NCBI GenBank assembly: GCA_022009815.1 | Contig: CP091725.1 | Coordinates: 2,666,001 to 2,730,000, forward strand | Length of the DNA: 64,000 nucleotides | Direction: 5' to 3' | Origin: Bacteroidales bacterium | GTDB taxonomy: Bacteria; Bacteroidota; Bacteroidia; Bacteroidales; Muribaculaceae | Shown here: positions 31,616 to 42,759 of the stretch, one piece after another | Numbering within the stretch: the first letter of the stretch is position 1 | How the letters are laid out: the number at the start of each line of letters is the position of its first letter | Program-made: the position numbers and the translations under genes | The notes under the pieces: model-generated | Database searches by the model: none | Seen by the model: only the letters and a program-made list of their open reading frames with translations | Told to the model about the DNA's origin: nothing

Positions 31616-32801
31616 ATGAGACTTCCAATACTTGCGTTGTTGCTCTTTGCAGCAGCAATGGCGCTGACCGATGTCAGCATCTACAAGCAACTGCGGAAAC
31701 TCGGGCATCGATGGCTGACAACCGCACACATTGCGGTTTCAGCCATCATTTATATCGTGCTTGCCGTAATTGCAGCGTTTGCGAAATCGCAAGCGGGCGA
31801 AGAGTTTCATCATGATGATGTGGGGACTATTCTCCGCAATATCCGTTTCGGCGGCAAAACTCATATACATGCCATTCTACGCCATATCCATGCTTCCACG
31901 CCTGCGCCAGAGCCGCGCCATGCGCAAATGGCGCATAGCCGGCATAGCAATAGGCGCAGCCGTACTGTTGACAATGTGGTGGGGAGCCATCGTCACACCG
32001 CGCCAACTTGAGGTCAACAACGTTACAATAACGTCTGCCAACCTTCCCGCGGCATTCGACGGCTACCGCATACTCCAAGTGTCCGACCTTCACACCGGCA
32101 CCTACGGCAACCGCACATCAATCGTGGAGAGCATCGTGAAGGAGATAAACGCCCAGCACGCCGACCTCGTTGTGGTGACAGGCGACATTGTGAATCGAAA
32201 GACTGATGAAATCAACCCTTTCATTCCGACACTACGCCAAATCAAAGCGAAAGACGGCGTAATCTCAATCCTCGGCAACCACGACTACGGCGACTACTAC
32301 AAATGGAGCTCGGCTGCCGACAAAAAAGCCAACCTCGACCGTCTCATAAGCATACAGCGCGACAGCCTTGGCTGGACACTGCTGCTCAACGAACACATAT
32401 TTCTGCGGCAAGGCGGCGACTCCATAGCAGTGATCGGCGTGGAAAACTGGGGCGAACCTCCTTTCCCCACCTACGGCGACCTCGGCAAAGCATATCCCGA
32501 CGTCAACGACAGTCGGTTCAAGCTGCTGCTCACCCACAACCCAAAGCATTGGGAAAGCATTGTCAGCAAGCAGTCGAACATCGACCTGACGCTGTCGGGC
32601 CACACCCACGCAATGCAGATGATGCTGTCGGTGGCAGGCATCAAACTGTCGCCGTCGGTATGGAAATACCAGCACTGGCAGGGACTCAGCAACGAGGACG
32701 GCAAAATGCTGTACGTCAACATCGGCACCGGCGAGGTGGGAATACCTATGCGCATCGGCGCCACACCGGAAATTACGGTGTTCACTCTAAAAAGAAAGTA
32801 A
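31616..32801 (+). CDS. Membrane-anchored metallophosphoesterase (frameshifted)
   Basis: About 394 residues after joining. Three or four N-terminal membrane helices (PILALLLFAAAMALTDVSI; AHIAVSAIIYIVLAVIAAF; later GIAIGAAVLLTMWWGAIV) lead to a calcineurin-like domain with all metal motifs: VSDLHTG, VVTGDIVNRK, ILGNHDYGD and LSGHTHAMQ. Related YkuE/YaeI proteins act on lipids such as UDP-diacylglucosamine, but the substrate here is unknown. The frame changes between 31760 and 31812; removing one A or adding two bases gives FANRKRAKSFIMMMW. The stop overlaps the tex start as TAATG. Confidence 0.85.
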
Positions 32802-34935
32802 TGGAACCGAACATTTTATCCCATATAGCGTCGCGCACAGGCATCTCCAGCCGACAGATAGCCGCCACTGCCGACCTGCTCGACAGCGGAGCTACAATTC
32901 CGTTTATCAGCCGCTACCGCAAAGAGGCGACAGGCTGTCTTGACGAGACACAGATTCAAGCCATAGCAACCGCCTACGAGGAGGCTGTGGAAACGGAGAA
33001 GCGACGCGCATTCATCATCGACGCCATCAACTCACAAGGCAAACTGACAGACGAACTGAAAGCGAAAATCGAGTCGGCTACCGACACAACCACTCTTGAG
33101 GACCTATACCTGCCCTACAAGCAGAAACGACGCACACGAGCCGAGATTGCCCGCGAGAAAGGACTTGAACCTCTCGCCAAAATAATCATGGCTCAACGCA
33201 ACGACCGCATCAGACAAGCGGCAGAGCGTTTTGTGGGCAAAGACGTAGCCGACAGCGACACCGCCATAGCCGGCGCCCTCGACATCATCGCCGAATGGGT
33301 GGCGGAAAACAATGCCGTGCGGCAGAGCGTGCGCAACACGTTTGCCCGTGAAGCCGTGATAACAGCCAAAGTGGTAAAAGGCAAAGAAGAGGAAGCGTCA
33401 AACTTCCAAAACTATTTCGACTTCTCGTCGCCGCTGAAACGCTGCGGCTCCCACCGCCTGCTTGCCATACGCCGAGGTGAGCGCGAAGGACTGCTGAAAG
33501 TTGACATCTCCATCGATGGAGAACGCATGACCGAACGCATAGCCAGCCGCATGCTGCACGGCAACGGCGAAGCGTCGCAATTGGTGGAACGGGCCATCAC
33601 CGACAGCTACAAACGTCTGATAAAGCCTTCTATCGAAAACGAATTCGCCGCATTGTCGAAAGACGATGCCGACGAGAACGCCATATCAATGTTTGCCCAA
33701 AACGTTCGCCAGCTGCTCTTTGCACCGCCTTTAGGACACAAGCGCGTGCTTGCCATCGACCCAGGCTACCGCACCGGCTGCAAAGTGGTTTGCCTTGACA
33801 GTCAGGGCAACCTCCTGCACAACGACGTGATCTACCCCACACCGCCACGCAACGAAACCGCCATGGCTGCAAAGAAGATTGCCAACCTCATAGAAACATA
33901 CCGCATCGACGCCATAGCTCTCGGAAACGGAACGGCGAGCCGCGAAACAGAGCGTTTTCTCGGTTCGCTGCGCTACAACCGCGACGTGCGCGTATTTGTT
34001 GTCAGCGAGGACGGAGCGTCGATATACTCGGCTTCGAAAGTGGCGCGCGATGAATTTCCCGACAAAGACGTCACTGTGCGCGGAGCGGTGTCGATAGGCC
34101 GCCGCCTCATCGACCCTCTTGCCGAATTGGTGAAAATCGAGCCGCGGTCAATCGGTGTAGGGCAATATCAGCACGATGTAAACCAAACAAAACTGAAAAA
34201 AGCGCTTGAGTTTACCGTAGAAAGCTGCGTGAACAGCGTTGGCGTCAATCTCAACACCGCATCCAAAGAGCTGCTGACATACGTCTCTGGTGTAGGCACA
34301 CAGTTGGCGCAGAACATCGTAGACTACCGTGCCGCAAACGGCGATTTCCGCACGCGTCGACAGTTGCTCAACGTGCCGAAACTCGGACCAAAGGCTTTTG
34401 AGCAATGTGCGGGATTCCTACGCATCCCCGACGGCGACAATCCGCTTGACAACACAGCAGTCCATCCCGAGAACTATCCACTTGTGGAACAGATGGCAGC
34501 CGACTGCCATTGTTCCGTCGACGACCTCATACGCAACAAAGCCGCCCAAGCAACAATCAACCTCCAGCAATACGCCACAGCCGCACACGGCATGCCGACA
34601 CTGCTCGACATCATGGCAGAACTCGACAAGCCCGGCCGCGACCCACGCAAAGCAATCAGCGTGATGAAATTCGATGACACCGTCAACTCCTTCGACGATC
34701 TGCGTGAAGGCTTGGTGCTCAACGGTATTGTCACAAATATCACACAATTCGGAGTGTTTGTCGACATCGGCATCAAAGAAAACGGACTTGTACACATCTC
34801 CGAGCTGTCTGACCACTATGTGTCGACTCCGTCAGACGTGGTGGCCCTGCACCAGCAGTTGCGTGTGCGGATAAAGCAATCGACACCGAACGACGCCGCA
34901 TCGCCCTAACCCTCAAAAACGTAGACCAGCAATGA
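32801..34935 (+). CDS. tex: Tex family RNA-binding transcription accessory protein (C-terminal frameshift)
   Basis: About 711 residues. Tex is a multidomain RNA-binding protein linked to transcription and stress or toxin expression. N-terminal helices include FISRYRKEATGCLDETQIQA; the YqgF/RNase H-like region reads VLAIDPGYRTGCKVVCLD; a helix-hairpin-helix pair follows (GVNLNTASKELLTYVSGVG); a C-terminal S1 domain starts near 34720 (GIVTNITQFGVFVDIGIKEN). The read frame ends early at 34909. Adding one G at 34869-34870 gives VRDKAIDTERRRIALTLKN and a stop at 34933-34935 that overlaps folK as ATGA. So the S1 domain is most likely complete. Confidence 0.93.
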
Positions 34936-35303
34936 ACAAGATTGTAATCTCAATAGGCAGCAACGGCCGTTGTCGTGAGTCAAACGTAGAGCAATGTCTG
35001 GAATTTCTCCGACTCCGCTTCTCGGAGGCACGTTTCTCCACAGTCTACAACACGCCAGCCTCCAACGGGCGCGACGCCGACTATCTCAACGTCGTGATGG
35101 AAGGCACATGCAGCGACGACTTCGACAAGACAAAATCGCTGCTGAAACTTTATGAGACGACTCACGGGCGCACCCCTGCCTGCAAATTGGCAGGACTGGT
35201 GCCTATCGACCTCGATATAGTGATGTGGAACGGAGAAGTGGTGCGCCAGCGCGACTTCAACCAAGACTATTTTCAAATCGGATGGAAGCAACTGCACAAA
35301 TGA
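34932..35303 (+). CDS. folK: HPPK-like folate biosynthesis protein (short)
   Basis: 123 residues, below the roughly 160 of typical 6-hydroxymethyl-7,8-dihydropterin pyrophosphokinases. The N-terminus VISIGSNGRCRESNVEQCLE fits the family's nucleotide- and pterin-binding start, and LAGLVPIDLDIVMWNGEVV near residue 90 matches the HPPK signature ending in PLDLDIL. The catalytic loop region between them is shortened. Activity in folate synthesis is plausible, but a degenerate paralogue cannot be ruled out; folP is encoded separately at 42760. Start and stop overlap both neighbours (ATGA), showing a compact operon. Confidence 0.7.
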   Translation: MNKIVISIGSNGRCRESNVEQCLEFLRLRFSEARFSTVYNTPASNGRDADYLNVVMEGTCSDDFDKTKSLLKLYETTHGRTPACKLAGLVPIDLDIVMWNGEVVRQRDFNQDYFQIGWKQLHK

Positions 35304-36034
35304 CAGTCACCTACATTTTCCACAGCGGTTTTCTTGTGGAAACACCGTCGGCGGTTCTAATTTTTGACTATTTCAAAGATCCCGCCGGAGTGGTCGACAG
35401 TCTTGCCGACACAGGCAAGACCGTATATTTCATTGCATCCCACCGCCATCCCGACCATTTCGTGCCACAGATTTTCACCATAGGCAAGCGGTTCGCCAGC
35501 CACAAGTTCCTCCTGTCGCACGAAATTGAGAAATGCGCCGCCTACCGCCGCCACGCGCCGAAAACCGACCCGGATTTTCATCCCGTGTTCCTTTACCGCG
35601 GCGACACCTTCGACGACGGCACACTGCGACTGCAGGCATTTCCGTCGACCGACATAGGCATCTCGTCGCTTGCCTCCACAGACGGCCTGAAAATATTCCA
35701 CGCCGGCGACCTCAATCTTTGGCAATGGAAAGACGCAGCGCCGCCAGAGGCCGTAAAAATGGCACGCGGACAGTTTCTCGCCTGCCTGCGCGACATCAAA
35801 GCCACCGGAGTGACAAGCATCGATGCCGCAATGTATCCCGTCGACCCACGCCAGGGCAACGGATATGAAGACGGCGCACGAATCTTTGTCGACACTTTCA
35901 AAGTGAAACATTTCTTTCCGATGCACTTTTGGGATGACCAGGCGAAAGCCACCGACTTCGCCGCCTACCGCAACGAAACCTTCGGAGAATATCACGCACT
36001 TACAGAACCATCAGATAAAGCAATAATAAAATGA
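35300..36034 (+). CDS. Metallo-beta-lactamase fold hydrolase
   Basis: 244 residues. The metal site motif SHRHPDHFVPQIF (His-x-His-x-Asp-His) is near residue 49, followed by IFHAGDLNLWQW with the bridging Asp and a late His in FFPMHFWDDQA. The beginning MTVTYIFHSGFLVETPSAVL is of the compact UlaG/YfhI-like type. The substrate cannot be deduced. ATG 35300 overlaps the folK stop and was preferred to an upstream in-frame start at 35225 that would lie inside folK. Confidence 0.85.
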   Translation: MTVTYIFHSGFLVETPSAVLIFDYFKDPAGVVDSLADTGKTVYFIASHRHPDHFVPQIFTIGKRFASHKFLLSHEIEKCAAYRRHAPKTDPDFHPVFLYRGDTFDDGTLRLQAFPSTDIGISSLASTDGLKIFHAGDLNLWQWKDAAPPEAVKMARGQFLACLRDIKATGVTSIDAAMYPVDPRQGNGYEDGARIFVDTFKVKHFFPMHFWDDQAKATDFAAYRNETFGEYHALTEPSDKAIIK

Positions 36035-36285
36035 CAAAGAAAACAAAGACCCTCGTGGGCTTAATTGCTCTTTTCGCCGCCGTGGCCTACGTGGCACTCC
36101 CCTACGACATCGACGGCAATTGGTACGGCTACATCGACGATTTCTTCGTTTTTATGGCTGGCTACACATTCTTTATGTCAACACGCAGTAAATCAGTGCG
36201 TGCGGCGCAACTTCTGGGAATGACCGCCGGCACATTCTTCATTATCGGCATGCTGTCGCTCATAGCACTCATTGTCATCTTCTGA
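36031..36285 (+). CDS. Small inner membrane protein
   Basis: 84 residues with three hydrophobic segments: LVGLIALFAAVAYVALPYDI, IDDFFVFMAGYTFFMST, and GTFFIIGMLSLIALIVIF, joined by short polar turns. No family was recognised. It overlaps the preceding MBL gene by four bases (ATGA) and ends the tex-folK-MBL operon. A helper or stabilising function for a membrane process is possible but unsupported. Confidence 0.75.
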   Translation: MTKKTKTLVGLIALFAAVAYVALPYDIDGNWYGYIDDFFVFMAGYTFFMSTRSKSVRAAQLLGMTAGTFFIIGMLSLIALIVIF

Positions 36286-36315
36286 CTTCGTTTTCCGAAA
36301 TTCGAAGATTTTGCG

Positions 36316-36323
36316 TAAATTTG
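36316..36323 (+). promoter_or_regulatory. -7 element upstream of tamB
   Basis: TAAATTTG followed by CA, 14 bases before the ATG at 36338. The -33 position is TTCC, so the upstream box is weak. The leader would be very short. Confidence 0.5.
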
Positions 36324-36337
36324 CATATTGTATTATA

Positions 36338-39300
36338 ATGGAACAGGCATCACTGCATATCTACAAAATTGCGAGAAGCATCATCGTGACGATGCTTCTG
36401 GCATTTTGATTGTCTACACCGCACTCTACGTGGTGTTGTCGGTGCCTGCCGTACAAAACAAAATCCGCACCACCGCCGAGGAGGAATTGTCGAAATTTTT
36501 GAAAACCAACGTCACAATAGGCAAGATTGGAATCAATCCCTTGAGCGAGCTTGCTCTTTACGATGTGCGCATTCCCGACCAGCAAGGCGGCAAAATGGTT
36601 ACAGTAGACAAAATCGGCGCCGGGATAAGTTTGCCGAACCTTGTGTTTTTCCAACGTTTCGTGTTCAACTATGCCGAATTGATAGGTCTTGACGGACGCA
36701 TCACAAAAGCCACTCCCGACAGCCAGATGAACATCCAGTTCATTATCGACGCGCTGAAACCCAAAGACAAGAACAAACCTCCCACAAAATTCGACGTCAA
36801 ACTTGACGCCGTTGTGCTTCGCAAGAGCTCATTGTCGTTCGACGTGCTGTCGGAACCAGTCGGCAGCGGGAAGTTTGACAAGAACCACATCCGTCTGCAG
36901 AACATCAATAGCGACATCCGCATTCCCGACCTGCGCAACGACTATTTCACGTTCGACATCAGGAGGTTTGCCTTCTCAGAGCACAGCGGATTTCATCTCA
37001 ACAACCTGACCGCGCTCGTGCATATCGACAAGCGCAACATCTCGGCGAAGCGTCTGAAGATAGAGCTGCCTGGCACACGCATCGAGCCTGCCGACATTTC
37101 TCTGCATTTCAACGACCTTAAGACTCTCGGCAAAGAAATAAAGCAAATACCCCTCAGTCTGAAGATTGAGGAAGCCCCCATCACGCTTTCCGACTTCAAA
37201 GCCTTCGTGCCGGAACTCGGGAAAGTGACCATGCCTATGTTTCTCACCATCGATGTCAACGGCACGGCAAGCCGTATCAACCTGCGCCGACTAAACATCC
37301 ACACCGACGGTGAATGGCTGGCTGTCAACACATCGGCATCGGTAACCAACCCCACCGACAAGCACCTGATAAGCATCGACATTCCTTCAATCAAGATGAC
37401 GACCCACACAACAGACGCAGCCTCCTGGCTTGAACGTGGCGGAATGCTGAAGCACAACGTCGCCGACCTGCTCGTGCGGATGTCGTTTATTGCCGTCGAC
37501 GGCTCTTTCACATATCATCAGGAGAAAGCCAAATATATAGGCTCCATCAAGACGGGTCTTGGACAGCTTAACACAAACGGTGTGCTGACAACAGGCGAAA
37601 GGAAGAATTTCACCGGCCGCCTCAGCTCCGACAATCTGCACCTCGCATCACTGCTTCCCGACAACAAGCTGCTCGGCAACGCGGCGTTTGACGTGAACAC
37701 TAATATGGATCTAAGCAACGGCAAACCCATCGGGACGGTGAAGGGTGTTGTGAAATATATCGACTTGAAAGGCTACCGCTACAACGACATCACAGCCGAC
37801 CTAACGCTCAAGCACGACACGTATCTCGGATCCGTCAAGATCAACGACCCAAATGCCTTTGTCGACATTGCCGGCACTGCCACAATCAAGGGCAAAGATT
37901 CGAAATTTGACATCAAGGCCACCCTTGCCGACATCAATTTCTACAACCTGCACTTGATAAACAAAAATCCCGACCATAAGTTCCGGCTTAACCTCGACGC
38001 CTCATTCTCAGGCAACAGTCCCGACAATATGGAAGGCGACATTATGATTTCCGACATCAAGTTCAACGACGACAACGGCCAGGGCGTCGACATCGACCAT
38101 TTCGACATCTCCGCCCGCAACGCCGAAGGCAGCCGTCGCATACTGACCGTCAATTCCGACCTCGTGAACGGCACAGTTGACGGCGACATCAACTTTGCCG
38201 ACATCGCGGCGGAAGTGCGCACCATCCTCGGAGAATCGTTTCCTTCACTCATAACCTCCGACGCATACAAGAAATACCGCCGCAAGAGCAATGTGGAAAA
38301 CAAATTCAACTACCACTTCACGTTTGCCGAAAACAACGAGCTGACGGAGTTTTTCAAACTGCCAATCACAATCGTGCATCCTATCGAACTGACAGGACGC
38401 GTGGACACCCCCAACAAGAATCTGACATTAGGACTCAACGCACCATACATCATTCAGAAAAAGAAGGTTATAGAAGGCACAAACCTTGCTCTCAGCGTCG
38501 ACAACCGCACAAAGATGACAACGCTGAACTTATCTACGAAACTCGACAACAAGAACGGCGACATCATATTGTTGCTCAACGGACTGGCGGCAAACGACCG
38601 CCTTGACACAGACGTTGAATGGGTGTATGACCGCAAAAAAGACTTCTCTGGCAAAGTCAGCCTGTCCACCCTGTTGCGACGACAAGAAGACACCAAGCAA
38701 CTGGAAGCCGACATCAACATAAACCCATCGAAATTCGTGGTCAACGACACAGTCTGGGACATTGATGACTCACGCATCCGCATCACCGCCGACAAGAAAA
38801 TCCATGTCGACAACATCAACGTGAACCGCGACGGCCAATTTGTGAAAGCCCACGGCACCGTTTCCGCTCTCGACAGCGACTCCCTGCTGCTGCAGCTGCG
38901 CAACATCGACCTTGAATACGTGTTCGAGACGCTGCACATCAACCATGTAGTGTTTGGCGGTCGCGCCACCGGAAATTTATATGCATCTTCGCTGTTGTCG
39001 AAGTCGCCAAAACTCCATACGCCCGACCTTCACGTCAACAACTTCTCATATCACCACGCCCCTCTCGGCGACGCCGACATAGAGAGTCATTGGGACAACG
39101 ACACCAAAGGCATTTATATCAATGCCGACATCCACCAGAAAAACCAGCGCACCACGTTTGTGCGTGGAGCCGTATATCCCACACGCGACTCGCTCGACTT
39201 CAAATTTGACGCCGACCACGTGAACGTGCAGATTATCAAGCCGTTTATGGCTGCATTCTCATCGGATGTAGAAGGCGAAGCAACAGGCCATGCCGAACTC

Positions 39301-40848
39301 TACGGCACGTTTAAACTCATCAACATGAAAGGAAGGTTGTTTGCCGATCGCTTCCGTCTGAAAATAGACCAGACCAACACATACTATTCCGTGTCTGACT
39401 CCATCATTATGGATCCAGGCATAATCCGCGTAAAAAATGCCACCGTGCGCGACGACTATGGCAACACTGCCCTTCTCAATGGTTCAATAACTCATACCTA
39501 CTTCAAGGAAGCAAACTTCAAGTTTGCCGTAACCAACGTGAGCAACATGCTGTGCTACAACACCACATCCAAAGACAACCCACGCTGGTACGGACGCGTG
39601 TTTGGCAACGGAAGCGCCTTTATAGTTGGCAAGCCTGGCGATGTCAGAATCGACGTCAACATGTCGGCGGCACCAAAATCATCGTTCACATTCGTGATTT
39701 CCGACCAGGAAGAAGCCGGAGAATACACTTTTGTCACGTTCACCGACCGCCGCAAGGCTGAACGCCAAGCCGCCGAGGACGCACAGAAGCCCGACTTCCT
39801 GAAGCGTCAGGACAACAATGACAACAAGAACAACTCGAAGACAGCGTTCCACATCAATCTCCTCGTCGACGCCAACCCCAACATCGCCCTCACCCTCGTG
39901 ATGGACCCGGAGGGTGGCGACCGCATCCGCGCCACAGGCAACGGCAATATGCGCATAGAGTATGACTCAGCCGACGGCATGAAGATGTTTGGCAACTACA
40001 CAGCCGAGGAAGGCCGCTACAACTTCACGCTGCAGGACATCATTGTGCGCGAGTTCCGCCTCAAGTCAGGCTCGTCGATATCGTTCCACGGCGACCCTAT
40101 GGCAGCCAGCCTCGACATAGCCGCAACATATTCGGTCAACGCCAATCTTACAGACCTCGACGAGTCGTTTGCCAACGACAAGGACCTCAACCGCACACAA
40201 GTGCCGGTCAACGCCCTGCTGAAACTGACGGGAGCCATGTCGCAGCCCGACATCAGCTTCGACCTCGAGTTCCCCACGCTGACCCAAGACGTCTACCGCA
40301 AGGTGCGCAGCATCATCAGCACCGATGACATGATGACCCAGCAAATGATTTATCTGCTGGCTCTCAACCGCTTCTATACTCCGGAATATATGGCAGCCAC
40401 CAACCGCAACAACGAGCTGGCGGCAGTGGCTTCGTCGACGCTTTCCAGCCAATTGTCGAGCGTGCTCGGACAACTGAGCGACAATTGGACCATCGCCCCA
40501 AACATCTATTCCAGCAAAGGCGACTTCTCCGACACCCAAGTAGAGCTGGCTTTGTCAAGTCATCTGCTCAACAACCGCCTGCTGCTCAACGGCAACTTCG
40601 GCTACAGCGACAACTCTATGAACAGCAACAGCTTTATCGGAGACTTCGACGTTGAGTACCTGCTCACAAAGAACGGCAATTTCCGGCTGAAGGCATACAA
40701 CCGCTGCAACGACCAAAACTACTACATACGCAACGCGCTGACCACTCAAGGCGTCGGCATCATGTTCAAGCACGACTTCAACAACTTGTTCCGTAAAGAA
40801 CAAGACGGAGAAGCACGAAAAAGACACCGTCCCGGAACGCCGCAATGA
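36338..40848 (+). CDS. tamB: TamB-like translocation and assembly module protein (N-terminal frameshift)
   Basis: About 1503 residues. TamB/AsmA-like proteins span the periplasm as a long beta-taco and carry lipid or help outer membrane assembly. The true N-terminus starts at ATG 36338 (MEQASLHIYKIARSIIVTM); adding one T to the run 36404-36407 continues the anchor helix as LLAFLIVYTALYVVL. Beta-rich repeats fill the middle, and the C-terminal DUF490 region is recognisable: GNYTAEEGRYNFTLQDIIV, FDLEFPTLTQDVYRKVRSII, and MTQQMIYLLALNRFY. The last residues may also be altered: removing one A near 40796 would extend the protein to a stop at 40885-40887. Its promoter-like -7 box is 14 bases upstream. 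Confidence 0.88.
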
Positions 40849-40913
40849 CAGCATTCCGCCGAAACGGAATCCCGTCCCCGTAAAATAGTTGTTCGAAAAA
40901 ACTGGAAATAGCC

Positions 40914-40944
40914 TTTGCACTGCTGCATTTTTGACGTAACTTTG
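40914..40944 (+). promoter_or_regulatory. Bacteroidetes-type promoter of the miniature sorting-domain gene
   Basis: TTTG (40914-40917), exactly 19 bases, then TAACTTTG (40937-40944): a full consensus match. The ATG is 29 bases downstream, so this small gene has its own strong promoter. Confidence 0.82.
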
Positions 40945-40973
40945 CATCTCAGAAAACAGATATATAGAAAAGG

Positions 40974-41308
40974 ATGCTGAAACGACTGTTTGCCATATTG
41001 CTGCTTGTCGTAGCAACCGGAACAATTCCGGCTGCATCCCAGTCGCGCTACGTCTGGAAAGACACTTATGTGACAACGTCGATGAACCCTGTAAACAATC
41101 CCCGCGCCAACGACGGCATTGAAGTATACACCCGCCCGGGGGCGTTGATTGTGCGATGTCCGGAGCGCACGAATGTGGTTGTTATGACCATCCTCGGTCA
41201 GACCATCTCAAAGCCACAATAAATGCCGGTACACACGAACTGCGTATCGGCACTCACGGAATCTATATTCTTAAACTTGGCGACACCACTGTGCGCGTCG
41301 CCCTATAA
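40974..41308 (+). CDS. Miniature secreted protein with T9SS-like C-terminal domain (frameshifted)
   Basis: About 111 residues after joining. A signal peptide (LKRLFAILLLVVATGTIPAA) is followed by a short tail and then a beta domain resembling the type A sorting domain: EVYTRPGALIVRC, NVVVMTILGQTI, then ATINAGTHELRIGTHGIYIL and KLGDTTVRVAL. The frame is lost at AAA 41210-41212, where one more A restores it. A sorting domain with almost no cargo is unusual; the protein could be a small surface component, a decoy or a regulator of the secretion machinery. It converges on the nitroreductase gene with only six bases between them. Confidence 0.7.
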
Positions 41309-41314
41309 CAACAA

Positions 41315-41941
41315 TCACTCTACAAATTGCACTTTCGCCGCATCGCGCGGCTTTGCCTCAGGTTTCTCGTCGGGATACCCCACAGCAATTGCATAGAGCA
41401 GCGTGTATCCTTCCGGGAGATTAAGCCGCTCGACATACGGCTTCGCATCGGCATTGCCATTCATAAACGCCACCGGACCGCCAAGGCAGCACGTGCCGAG
41501 TCCCATCGACTGCGCAGCGAGAATCATGTTCTCGCCAAGCAGTCCACAGTCCAACTGTCCGCTGCCATCATCAGGCGAGGCTATGAATATCACCGCCGGA
41601 GCGTTGCGAAACATATTCTTGAACGATGCGTCGTCGGCCATCCGCGGATTTGCCTTGCGGAAAACGCCGGTTATCCCGTCGATATATTCCCGGCTGTCGA
41701 CCACACGCACCTGCCACGGCTGTTTGTTCATTCCACTCGGAGCGTTGATGCCGCACTCCACGATTTTCTGCAGTTTGCAGCGTTCCACTGGCGTTTCCAT
41801 ATACTTTCTGACGCTGCGTCGCGCCATTATCGTTTCTATCACCTGGTTGCTGCCGTCCTGACGGCAGCACTGCTCCCCGGCATAGGCGTCAGCCACCGCC
41901 AGCAAAGCCATTCCTAACATAGCACATTTGATTGGGTTCAT
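41315..41941 (-). CDS. Nitroreductase-family flavoprotein with signal peptide
   Basis: 208 residues. A leader (KCAMLGMALLAVADAYAGE) precedes the nitroreductase fold, whose FMN-binding start reads IMARRSVRKYMETPVERCKL. GINAPSGMNKQPWQVRVVD and LGLGTCCLGGP-like GMGLGTCCLGG stretches (residues near 146-155) are typical. Members use FMN and NAD(P)H to reduce nitro groups, quinones or bile-related compounds. Export of such a cofactor-dependent enzyme is unusual, and the hydrophobic start could alternatively be an anchor. It is 14 bases after cdaA and probably in its operon. Confidence 0.8.
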   Translation of the reverse strand: MNPIKCAMLGMALLAVADAYAGEQCCRQDGSNQVIETIMARRSVRKYMETPVERCKLQKIVECGINAPSGMNKQPWQVRVVDSREYIDGITGVFRKANPRMADDASFKNMFRNAPAVIFIASPDDGSGQLDCGLLGENMILAAQSMGLGTCCLGGPVAFMNGNADAKPYVERLNLPEGYTLLYAIAVGYPDEKPEAKPRDAAKVQFVE

Positions 41942-41955
41942 ATCACATTAAGTTT

Positions 41956-42747
41956 TTATTTGCCAGTGTTTTCAGAGACAAATTGGTTGATTCTCGCCTC
42001 CAGGTCGGTAGAGCTCAAGCGCAACGACAGTTTGCCGCCACAAGCCACCGAGATGTTGCCCGTTTCCTCCGACACGATTATCGCCATCGCATCGGTAGAC
42101 TGCGAGATGCCGAGAGCCGAGCGGTGACGCAGTCCGAGCTGACGCGGCACGTTGGAATCGTGTGACACAGGCAAGATGCATCCTGCCGCCTTTATGCGTC
42201 CGCCAGCCACAATCATCGCCCCGTCGTGAAGCGGACTGTTCTTGAAAAATATGTTTTCGATAAGCCGTCCGTTCACCTCCGCATCGATAATGTCGCCAGA
42301 CTTCTCGTAGCTGTCGAGCGGCACAACACCTTTTATGACAATCAGCGCTCCAGTTTTCGACTTCGACATGTTGAGACAGGCGTAGACAATCGGCAGAATC
42401 CAAGAAGCCTGCGGCTTCTCGTCGGTCTGACGGCGACGAAACAGATTGTGGACAAATCTCCAACGCTGATGCGATCCGATTTCCACAAGAAACCGCTTGA
42501 TCTGGTCTTGAAACAGGATTACAAGAATCAGCAAGCCTATGTTCATAAATTTGTCGAGTATGCGCCCCGTAAGCTCCATTTTCAAGAACACCGAAGCCAC
42601 AAACCACACAATAATGAATGCCAGCACCCCGAGAAAAATACTCAGCGTGCCCGACTCCTTCATAATCTTATAGATATAGAACAGCAGCGTAGCCACTATC
42701 AGAATATCTATAATGTCCTTTATTCCTATCAATCCGAACAGTTCCAT
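41956..42747 (-). CDS. cdaA: Diadenylate cyclase CdaA
   Basis: 263 residues. Three N-terminal membrane helices (IIDILIVATLLFYIYKIM; TLSIFLGVLAFIIVWFVAS; MNIGLLILVILFQ) are followed by the DAC domain with both signature motifs: SPLHDGAMIVAGG and LGLRHRSALGISQ. It makes the second messenger c-di-AMP from two ATP, which in other bacteria controls osmolyte transport and cell wall balance. The regulator CdaR is not seen nearby. folP ends 12 bases upstream, an adjacency I recall from other Bacteroidota. Confidence 0.94.
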   Translation of the reverse strand: MELFGLIGIKDIIDILIVATLLFYIYKIMKESGTLSIFLGVLAFIIVWFVASVFLKMELTGRILDKFMNIGLLILVILFQDQIKRFLVEIGSHQRWRFVHNLFRRRQTDEKPQASWILPIVYACLNMSKSKTGALIVIKGVVPLDSYEKSGDIIDAEVNGRLIENIFFKNSPLHDGAMIVAGGRIKAAGCILPVSHDSNVPRQLGLRHRSALGISQSTDAMAIIVSEETGNISVACGGKLSLRLSSTDLEARINQFVSENTGK

Positions 42748-42759
42748 TTTTTCTATTTA

